Under the pieces are notes generated by a model. The model ran no database searches. It had not been told where the DNA came from and was given only the letters and a program-made list of their open reading frames with translations. 64,000 nucleotides of DNA from positions 302,461-366,460 of the forward strand of contig CAVOOM010000003.1 in NCBI GenBank assembly GCA_963697565.1, in the 5' to 3' direction. This document shows positions 56,969 to 64,000 of the stretch, piece by piece. Numbering within the stretch: position 1 is the first letter of the stretch; every line of letters begins with the position of its first letter. The position numbers and the translations under genes were made by a program. The DNA comes from CAWFSE01 sp963697565. Its GTDB lineage: Bacteria > Actinomycetota > Actinomycetes > CAVWCF01.

Positions 56969-59900
56969 GTGGCCATCGCGTGCGCCCAATGCGGAACGGA
57001 TGCCCCCGACGGCGCCAAGTTCTGCGTCGAGTGCGGGGCGCCCATCGCTCCTCGCGCCTGCGCGGCGTGCGGCGCCCCGTCGACCGGCGGCCGGTTCTGC
57101 GCGGAATGCGGTGCCCCACTCGGGGCTTCGGGCCCCGCGCAGGCGGCCCCCTCGCCAGCCCGCAGGCCCGGGCCGACCCGGTCGCCGAGCGCCGGCTCAC
57201 CACGGTGCTGTTCGCCGACCTGGTCGGCTTCACCACGATCTCCGAGGCGCGCGACCACGAGGAGGTCCGCGAGCTGCTCTCTGGCTGGTTCTCCGCCACC
57301 CGCACCGTGATCGAGCGCTACGGCGGCACCGTCGAGAAGTTCATCGGCGACGCGGTGATGGCCGTCTGGGGGGTGCCGACGGCCAAGGAGGACGACGCGG
57401 AGCGGGCGGTGCGAGCCGGGCTCGAGCTGATCGCGGCCACTCCAGGCGCAGGCCGACGACCTGGGGGTGCCTGGCCTGACCATGCGGGTGGGACTGGTGA
57501 CCGGCGAGGTCGCGGTGACCCTGGGCGCCACCGGCGAGGGCATGGTCGCCGGCGACGCCGTCAACACCGCCGCCCGGGTCCAGGCCGCGGCCCCACCGGG
57601 CAGCGTGTACGTCGACGACACCACGCGCTCGCTCACCTCCGCGGCCATCGCCTACGAGGACGCCGGCGAGCACGAGCTCAAGGGCAAGTCCCGGCCGATG
57701 CGGCTCTTCGCCGCCCGCGCGGTCGTCGGCTCGGTGCGCGGCACCGAACGCGTCGACGGCCTCGAGGCCCCGATCACCGGCCGCGACCGTGAGATCAGGC
57801 TGCTCAAGGAGCTCTTCCACACCACCGAGGAGACCGGCCGCCCCGCGTTCGTCGTGCTCGAGGGCGAGGCCGGGGTCGGCAAGTCGCGGGTCGCCTGGGA
57901 GTTCGAGAAGTACATCGACGGCCTCACGGCGAGCGTCCGCTGGCATCGCGGACGCTGCATCGCGTACGGCGACGGCGTGGCCTTCTGGGCGCTGGCCGAG
58001 GCGGTGCGCGGGCGGCTCGGCCTCACCGATTCGGAGACCGGAGACGCGGTCACCGAGCGGCTGGACGAGGCGCTGGAGCGGTACGTCCCCGAGGCCGACG
58101 AACGCGCGTGGCTGCGGCCCCGGCTGGCCGTGCTGCTCGGGGTCGCCACCCCCGGCGCGATGCCGCGCGAGGAGCTGTTCGCCGCCTGGGCCGCGTTCTT
58201 CGAGCGCGTCGGCGAAGGGCACGTCGTCGTCCTCGTCCTCGACGACGCCCACCATGCCGATGACGGGCTGCTCGACTTCCTCGACCACGTGCTGGGCGCC
58301 GCCCGGTTCCCGATCTTCGTCCTGGCGCTGGCCCGCACCGGCCTGATGGCCCGCCGCCCCGACCTGGCCGCCAACCGGCGCACGACGCTGCTCCACCTCG
58401 AACCCCTGGAGCCGGCCCAGATGGAGCGGCTGCTCGACGGGCTCGTCGCCGGCCTGCCCGTGGAGGCGCGCACCGTCCTCGTCGAGCGGGCCGAGGGGAT
58501 CCCGCTCTATGCGGTCGAGACCGTGCGCGCGCTCATCGACCTCGACCTGGTGCTCCCGGTGGGCGGGCGCTACGTGCTGGCCGACGGCGCCGCCGGCGAG
58601 CTGGCCAAGGTGTCCGCGCCCGCCTCGCTGCAGGCGCTGGTCGCCGCGCGCCTGGACTCGCTGGCCCCGGCCGAGCGGCGGGTGGTCGCCGACGCGAGCG
58701 TCTTGGGGATGACCTTCACCCAGACCGGGATCCAGCGCTTGCCTCCGATGTCGCCGACCTGGACGACGTGCTGCGCAGCCTGGTGCGCAAGCAGTTCGTG
58801 TCTGTCGAGACGGACCGCTTCAGCTCCGAGCGGGGCCAGTACCGGTTCGTGCAGTCGGTCGTGCGCCAGGTGGCGTACGACACGTTGTCCCACCGCGACC
58901 GCAAGGCCAGGCACCTCACGGTGGCGGCCCACATCGCCGCCGAGGAGGACCCAGGCGACGACAACGCGCCACTGCTGGCGCAGCACTACCTCGATGCCCT
59001 CGAGGCCTCCACCGAGTCCGATCCGGACCGAGCCGAGCTGCTCGCCCAGGCGACGGTGATGCTCGAGCGGGCGGCGAACCGGGCCCAGTCGCTGGGCGCC
59101 CCCAGCGAGGCGCTGCGCCTGATGGAGTCCGCGCTCGCCCTCGGACCCGATCCGGCGTCCGCGGCACGGCTGCACCGGGCGGCCTGCGCGGCGGCCAACG
59201 ACGCCGCCCAGCCCGCCCGCGGGATCGAGCACGGGACCGCCGCGGTCGCCCTCTACGAGGAGCTCGGCGCGGCTCCGAAGCCGGCCTGGCGGCGGCCGGA
59301 CCGCCCGCTGCTACCGCGCCAGCGGAGACATGCAGCCCGCCATCGACCTGCTCGGGGTCCACTGGGCCCGCCTGGTCGATCGCCCGGGGCGGATCCTGAG
59401 GTGCTCCTGCGGGTGGCGCGCAACTGTCGGCCGCCCACCAGGACCGCGGCGAGCTCAGGAGTCCCGCCCCTATCTCGATCGGGTACTGCCCCTCGCCGAA
59501 CGCACCGGGGATCTGGCGGGTCTCGCCGACGCCTTAGGCGGCCTGGCCCGGCAGTTCACCGGAAGGCAGGACCCCTTCACTGGCTACGTGCTGATCCAGG
59601 CGGCGGCGGACGTCGGCCGCCAGCACGGCTCCGCCCGGTGATGTCGAGGGCCTTGATGAACCTGGCGCTCGAGGAGCGGCCCGCGACGTATCGCGCGGGT
59701 CGCGCTGAACCGCGGGGGCCTCGAGGTCGCCCGCAAGACAGGCGTCGTCGGGTACAGGGCCGTCGCTGCCGCGAACCTCGCCCTCGCCCTGTGGACCAGA
59801 GGGGAGTGGGACGACCTCGCGGCCTCGCTGGTGGAGGGCGAGGACCTCTCGCTCGATCCCACCCTCACGCCGATGCGCTTCGCCCTGCAGGCCTGGCTCG

Positions 59901-60493
59901 CCAGCCCCGCGGCTCCGCCCCCCGACCACGGACATCCTGCACGAGGTCGGCGACAGCGTCGTCCGATCTTCGTGGGCGGCCCACGACTCCCTGCTGGTCG
60001 CCCGCGAGTCGGGTGACCTCCGCGAGGCCGCCGCACAGGGAGCCGACTCGGTGCGCTACACCCTGGGGTGGCAAGGCCTCGGCGACGACTTCATGCACTG
60101 TGGCCTCCGGCCGTCCAGGCGGCGATCCGGCGCGCGAGTTCGACCTCGCCACCGAACTCCTCGGGCACGTCGCCGACGAGCCCCCGGCGCTGCTGACTCC
60201 GGCGCTGGCCGCCCACCTGCCGTGCCTCCGGGCCCTGCTCGGAGCAGCCCGCGGCGACGACCCGCAGGGCGGTGGAGGCCGACCTGCGCCAAGGGGCCGA
60301 AGCCATGGCCGCGTACGGCGCCGCGCCTACGCCGCTCGCGCCCAGCACGCGCTCGGGCAGTGGCTCGCCGACCAGGCACGAGCGGACCACGCGGAGCCGT
60401 GGCTGGAACTCGCCCGGGTCGCCTATCAGCGGCTGGGGGCCACCGCCTGGCTCCGCGGCCGGCCTCTCGAAGGTCACCGAGGACGCCCGCTGA
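56969..60493 (+). CDS. Zinc-ribbon / class III nucleotide cyclase / STAND-type ATPase protein; many frame breaks
   Basis: A multidomain regulator of nearly 1,170 residues. N-terminal twin zinc ribbons use Cys5, 8, 19, 22 and Cys31, 34, 44, 47. A class III cyclase domain follows: VLFADLVGFTTISEARDHEE and FIGDAVMAVWGVP carry the two metal aspartates, EKFIGD the substrate lysine, and AVNTAARVQAA the transition-state Asn/Arg. Next is an ATPase with P-loop VVLEGEAGVGKSRVAWEFEK and Walker B VVVLVLDDAHHADDGLLDFL, then a helical TPR-like C-terminal half ending LSKVTEDAR. Frame breaks occur near 57175, 57442 and 58740, and repeatedly from 59280 to 60450. Such proteins are thought to make cAMP in response to a signal bound by the ATPase/TPR part. 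Confidence 0.85.
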
Positions 60494-60578
60494 TGGGGCG
60501 GATCGGCAAGGCCGTACGGGAGACCGGCGTCCCGTCAGTGGCACGACGATCGGCATCAGCCTAATCGCCGTCTCCGTG

Positions 60579-60785
60579 ATGCTATACGGCGCGATGCTCT
60601 TGCTGCCGTTCTGCTTCTCCGGGAAAGCGAGGCTGGCCGCAGTGCCGGTGCTGGTGATGCTGGGTGAGGTGGCGTTTTGGGGCGGCGGCACGCTGTTGGG
60701 GACCGAGGTTGTGGCCCGTTACAGGCGCTGGTTGAATCCGCGCCACTGGTTTTCCCGAGACCGGCGGGAGAAACCGGACAAATGA
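60579..60785 (+). CDS. Transporter-suffix-domain small membrane protein, 5'-truncated
   Basis: Sixty-eight residues from the first ATG, with two helices (MLYGAMLLLPFC and VLVMLGEVAFWGGGTLLG) and the family end VVARYRRWLNPRHWF. The similarity continues upstream of this ATG, through GTTIGISLIAVSV, to about 60546 without a start codon that fits. The gene is therefore beheaded. Its codons use more A and T than anything to the left, which marks it as part of the foreign block. Confidence 0.65.
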   Translation: MLYGAMLLLPFCFSGKARLAAVPVLVMLGEVAFWGGGTLLGTEVVARYRRWLNPRHWFSRDRREKPDK

Positions 60786-60901
60786 ACTGGGGCAACTCAG
60801 ACCCGCTTGCAGAGGTGAGTTTCTTCACTCAGATGGCTGGCTGGCCGTCAGGATCGTACTGCCGCAAAAGGCAAACCTGCTTGTACCACAGCTACTCGCC
60901 T

Positions 60902-61155
60902 CTATGCTCGCGCCGCAGCCTGCCCCTTCGCCGTGAGCGTCAGGAGCGGCGCACGGGGCTCCGGACGCGTAGCCCCTATCCCGCAGCCATCACACGCCGT
61001 CGCACAGCCCATGTCGATCGCAGCCAGATACCCACGGCGGGTGAGATCGCCGGTCATCGTCGTCAGCATCGTCTCGTTCACCCCCAGCCGGCACGCCAGC
61101 TCCGCGGTCGAGTGGATGCCGCCGTCGCCCAGTACCGAAGCAGGTCATTCAACAT
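60902..61155 (-). CDS. feoC: FeoC-like winged-helix protein; one base missing near the start
   Basis: A small gene of 84 residues once one base is added near 61133, after the arginine-tyrosine codons. It then reads MLNDLLRYLGDGGIHSTAEL, ACRLGVNETMLTTMTGDLTR, RGYLAAIDMGCATACDGCGI and ends LTAKGQAAARA. The winged helix and the cysteine cluster C-x3-C-x2-C fit FeoC, the small partner of FeoB that may bind an iron-sulfur cluster or regulate FeoB stability. It is the last gene of the fur-feoA-feoB-feoC order, 78 bases after feoB. Confidence 0.75.
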
Positions 61156-61233
61156 CGTCTTGTCCTTCAGAGCTTGCCAGACGCTTACAGGTTTCGAGCG
61201 AAAAATCTACATTAGCGTCTTCAGCCTAAGTCT

Positions 61234-63312
61234 TCACAGCCTCATCACGAGCTGATACACGATGATCCCCGCGCCCAGCGAGATCGCCAACATCATCCCG
61301 ATGCTCAGCAGCGTCCACCCCCATGAGCGCGTTTCGCTCTTGATCGTCGCCACGGTCGCCAGGCAGGGGATGAAGAGCATCTGCACCACCAGGAAGGCCA
61401 GCCACGCGGGGTAGGTCATGACGAAGGCCACTTGTGCGGCCAGCGTGCCGGCTGTCGCGCCGCCGTACAGCACGCCGAGCGTGGCGATGGTGTTCTCCTT
61501 GGCGAAGAAGCTGGTGATCAGCGCCACGATGAGCTGCCATTGGCCCAGGCCCATCAGCGCGCCGACCGGCTCCAGCGCGCGGCCGAAGGTGGCGAGCACG
61601 CTCTGCTCGATGCCGCGGCCGGGGAGGGTCGACAGCGCCCACACGACCATCGAGGCGATCAGGATCAGCGTGCCGGCTTTCTTGATGAAGCTGACGGTGT
61701 TGTTTTTGACATAAAGTCCGATGGTGCGCGCGTTGGGCACGTGATAGAGCGGCAGCTCCATGATGAACGCCGTCTGCTCGCCGTGGAACGCCAGCTTGTT
61801 GACGATGATGCCGGCGACGGCCAGGACCAGCAGGCTGAGCGCGACCAGCCCCCAGGAAACGAACGCGGCATGCGCCGGGAAAAAGGCGGGCGTCAGGAAG
61901 GCGACCACGGCCAGCCGCGCCGTACATGGCACCAGCGGCGCCAGCAGGATGGTCAGCAGGCGGGCGCGGCGATCTTCGATGATGCGGGCGCCGAGCACGG
62001 CCGGCACGTTGCAGCCGAAACCCAGGAACAACGGCATGAACGACTTGCCGTGCAGCCCCATCAGGTGCATGAAGCGATCCATGACGTACACGCCACGCGA
62101 CAGATAGCCGACGTCTTCCAGCGCACCGAGCGCGGCGAAGAAGATGACCAGGATCGGCAGGAAGGTGAAGACCGCGCCGACGCCGTGGATCAACCCGCCC
62201 GTGACCAGCCCGTAGAGCCAGGGCGGCGCCCAGCTCAGCGTGGCCGCGGCGATTGCGTCGAGCGTGCCGAGCACCCAGGTCGCCAGCCAGTTGGAGATCG
62301 GGGTCGCGATCGTGTAGGTCAGCCAGAAGACGGCCCCGAACATCGCCAGCAGCAGGAACAAACCCCAGATCGGGTGCGTGGCGACCCGGTCGATCCGCTC
62401 GGTGCGGGTGACCGCGCCGGCCTTGGGCTGCGTGACCGCGGCGCGCACCATCCGGCCGACCCACTCGTAGCGGCCGCCGGCGATGTCGAGATACGCATCC
62501 TCATGCTGGAGCAACAGGCCCTGCACCTGCTTCCACACGTCCGGCGGCGCCGAGGCCTCAACCAGGGCGGTGATCTCGGAATCCCCTTCCAGGAGTTTCA
62601 GCGCCACCCAGTCCTCCGGGTAGGGCGCGGGAATGTGACCGGCGATCACGCGCTGCAAGGACTCGAGCACGGGCCGATGCTCGGGGCGGATGGTCGGCCG
62701 GTTGGGGCGGAACCCCTCCGGCGCGGCCGCCAGTTTCAGCGCCTCGTCCACCAGCTCATGCACCCCGACGTTTTTCGACGCCACCAGGCTGATCACCGGG
62801 AGGCCGAGCGCGGCTGAGAGGACGTGCGGCTCCACGTGGATGCCGTGCTGCTCGGCCACGTCGCTCATGTTCAAGCCGACCACCAGCGGCAGGTCCAGCG
62901 CCAGCAGCTCGGCGGTGAGATAGAGGCTGCGTTCCAACGCCGCCGCGTTCACGACCGCGATCACCAGGTCCGGCTTTTCGCGGATCAGGTAATCCCGGGC
63001 GATGCGCTCCTCCTCGGAGTTGGCGGTCAGGCTGTAGGTGCCGGGCAAGTCGACCAGGTCGAGGGTGACGCCATCGTGTTGGAGGGTGCCGGTCTTCTGT
63101 TCCACCGTCTTGCCGGGCCAATTGCCCACGTGCTGGCTCAAGCCGGTGAGCATGTTGAACACGGTGGACTTGCCGACGTTGGGTTGGCCCACCAGCGCGA
63201 CGGTGAGCCGACCGGCGGTGCGGGGCTGCGGCTCGCCGCCGTCGTCGTGACAGGCGCCGCCTACCACCCGGAGCGTAGGCCGGGGGAGCTGCCTGGTTGC
63301 GGGCTTCAACAT
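61234..63312 (-). CDS. feoB: Ferrous iron transporter FeoB
   Basis: A 692-residue inner-membrane Fe(II) permease. After a 35-residue N-terminal extension, the GTPase domain shows G1 GQPNVGKST (42-50), the G2 region NWPGKTVE, G3 DLPGTYS (88-94) and G4 NMSD (148-151). The helical spacer precedes the membrane part with two nucleoside-recognition Gate motifs (for example VFTFLPILVIFFAALGALED, FLGFGCNVPAVLGARIIEDR) and the LVPCTARLAVVAFLTPAFFP segment. The ATG starts four bases before the feoA stop region ends, so translation may be coupled. Codon usage and GC are clearly lower than in the left 60 kb. Confidence 0.97.
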   Translation of the reverse strand: MLKPATRQLPRPTLRVVGGACHDDGGEPQPRTAGRLTVALVGQPNVGKSTVFNMLTGLSQHVGNWPGKTVEQKTGTLQHDGVTLDLVDLPGTYSLTANSEEERIARDYLIREKPDLVIAVVNAAALERSLYLTAELLALDLPLVVGLNMSDVAEQHGIHVEPHVLSAALGLPVISLVASKNVGVHELVDEALKLAAAPEGFRPNRPTIRPEHRPVLESLQRVIAGHIPAPYPEDWVALKLLEGDSEITALVEASAPPDVWKQVQGLLLQHEDAYLDIAGGRYEWVGRMVRAAVTQPKAGAVTRTERIDRVATHPIWGLFLLLAMFGAVFWLTYTIATPISNWLATWVLGTLDAIAAATLSWAPPWLYGLVTGGLIHGVGAVFTFLPILVIFFAALGALEDVGYLSRGVYVMDRFMHLMGLHGKSFMPLFLGFGCNVPAVLGARIIEDRRARLLTILLAPLVPCTARLAVVAFLTPAFFPAHAAFVSWGLVALSLLVLAVAGIIVNKLAFHGEQTAFIMELPLYHVPNARTIGLYVKNNTVSFIKKAGTLILIASMVVWALSTLPGRGIEQSVLATFGRALEPVGALMGLGQWQLIVALITSFFAKENTIATLGVLYGGATAGTLAAQVAFVMTYPAWLAFLVVQMLFIPCLATVATIKSETRSWGWTLLSIGMMLAISLGAGIIVYQLVMRL

Positions 63313-63315
63313 CGG

Positions 63316-63568
63316 TTAACTCTCCATCTGCACGAGAACCTTCGCCGCCTCGGCGCGACCCAGCGCCACCAGCGTGCCGCGCAGCACGACGATCATCGGG
63401 CCACGGCCATAGTTTTGGCGCACGCTGACCGGTGCGCCGACCGTGAAGCCCAAATTCGCCACCCGGCTGCCGAAGCTGCGCTCACCCAGCAGCGAATGGA
63501 TCACGCCGCGCGCCCGCCGGCAGCGAGCTAAGAGCCTGTGGGGTATCGCCGATCTCAAAGTCCGCCAT
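63316..63568 (-). CDS. feoA: FeoA-domain protein; frame break near 63507
   Basis: An SH3-like small protein of about 83 residues that assists FeoB. The pieces are MADFEIGDTPQALSSLPAGA and then GVIHSLLGERSFGSRVANLG, FTVGAPVSVRQNYGRGPMIV and VLRGTLVALGRAEAAKVLVQ. The frame changes near 63507; one base removed or two added would repair it. AGGAG precedes the ATG at 63568. The start overlaps the end of fur by fourteen bases and the stop is three bases before feoB. Confidence 0.85.
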
Positions 63569-64000
63569 CGTGGCTCCTGAAAGCGGAGGGCAGAGCTGCC
63601 GTCGTCGAACCCTGGCACGCCGGGCACACGCCATACAGGGTCAGCGCCGATCGATCCACGGCTCGCCGTGCTGACCGGCAAATTCCTGCTTGATGATCTC
63701 AACGTGCGACGACTCGAACTCGATGACCCGACCGCACGCCGTGCACACAAAGTGGTGGTGCTCGATCGGCGTGACCGGGTCGAAGCGCTCCGAGTGCCGG
63801 TTGTCCGGCCCGGCATCCAGGTGACAGTGATCCACCAGGCCAGCGCCTTCCAGCCAGGCCAACGTCCGATAGACGGTGGAGGGATGCAGCGATGCATCCT
63901 GCCGGCGCGGGCCGCGCAGATCTCGTCAGCCGTGGGGTGACCGCCCAGCTCGTTCAAAGTCCGTAGGATGAGCCGCCGCTGCGAGGTCATCCGTCCGCCG
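63555..64000 (-). CDS. fur: Ferric uptake regulator Fur, 5' end beyond the window; frame breaks
   Basis: Iron-responsive repressor. From the edge it reads GRMTSQRRLILRTLNELGGH and PTADEICAA, the winged-helix domain, then after a frame break near 63895 AWLEGAGLVDHCHLDAGPDN and RHSERFDPVTPIEHHHFVCT, the metal-binding histidines with CTACG. A second break near 63655 hides the end VDRSALTLYGVCPACQGSTT, which carries the second CxxC. Fur normally represses feo genes with Fe(II) as co-repressor, so the operon is probably self-regulated. The true start lies outside the window. Confidence 0.88.

Overview
The window is very GC-rich (about three quarters G+C by eye), densely packed, and reads as the chromosome of an actinomycete. 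The gene order is the evidence. topA, a proton-pumping pyrophosphatase, a BldG-type anti-anti-sigma pair, a DEAD-type helicase with its Tad pilus neighbours, acs, marP, nth, crp, a pair of ArsA-like ATPases, a WhiB4/WblA-type regulator, ponA2, asd-lysC, recR-ybaB-dnaX-ffs and upp recur together in Mycobacterium and Streptomyces. No genus can be fixed from the sequence alone.

Layout. 1-5.5 kb: topA (cut by the window edge), a methyltransferase, hppA and a two-gene partner-switch module. 5.6-13.2 kb: helicase convergent with a seven-gene Tad/Flp pilus operon. 13.7-22.4 kb: HAD phosphatase, acs, nhaA, a holin-like membrane protein, and a marP-nudix-nth operon on the minus strand. 22.5-29.5 kb: an RsiG-type anti-sigma factor with a cyclic-di-GMP motif, Crp, metallo-beta-lactamase-fold hydrolase, a second Nudix, MerR, RidA, a tiny DUF4177 gene, two ArsA-like ATPases and WblA. 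29.6-35.6 kb: ponA2, YqeY, a metallophosphoesterase, tRNA-Pro followed by a duplicated tRNA end plus terminator, and an AspT/YidE-type transporter. 35.7-42.2 kb: asd-lysC, DUF5063, recR, ybaB, dnaX, the SRP RNA and tRNA-Ser(GGA). 42.2-47 kb: envelope and tRNA-modification genes, tRNA-Ser(CGA), upp. 47-56.8 kb: a secreted FG-GAP protein, the transhydrogenase genes pntAa-pntAb-pntB, lipid and redox genes. 57-60.5 kb: one very large zinc-ribbon/nucleotide cyclase/ATPase gene. 60.5-64 kb: a block of visibly lower GC with a 5'-truncated transporter-suffix gene and fur-feoA-feoB-feoC for ferrous iron uptake, cut by the window edge.

How it works together. The window is rich in developmental and second-messenger regulators: BldG and its kinase-like partner, RsiG/AmfC (cyclic-di-GMP), Crp and a class III cyclase (cAMP), and WblA. 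They sit among cell-envelope genes (PonA2, L,D-transpeptidase, Tad pilus, MarP) and housekeeping genes for replication, recombination and lysine biosynthesis.

Two cautions. First, more than twenty genes carry frame breaks, most repairable by removing one G or C, and densest at 47.7-51.8 and 59.3-60.5 kb; they hit essential genes and once cancel out within dnaX, so I read them as sequence errors, not decay. Second, the right-hand 3.5 kb differs in composition and begins with a beheaded gene, so it is either recently acquired or an assembly join. A striking positive feature is the number of genes whose -10 box lies 6-8 bases before the start codon, which predicts widespread leaderless transcription. 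I found no clearly undescribed system; the best leads are the RsiG-like gene, the anti-sigma partner lacking its N-box asparagine, and the zinc-ribbon cyclase-ATPase.
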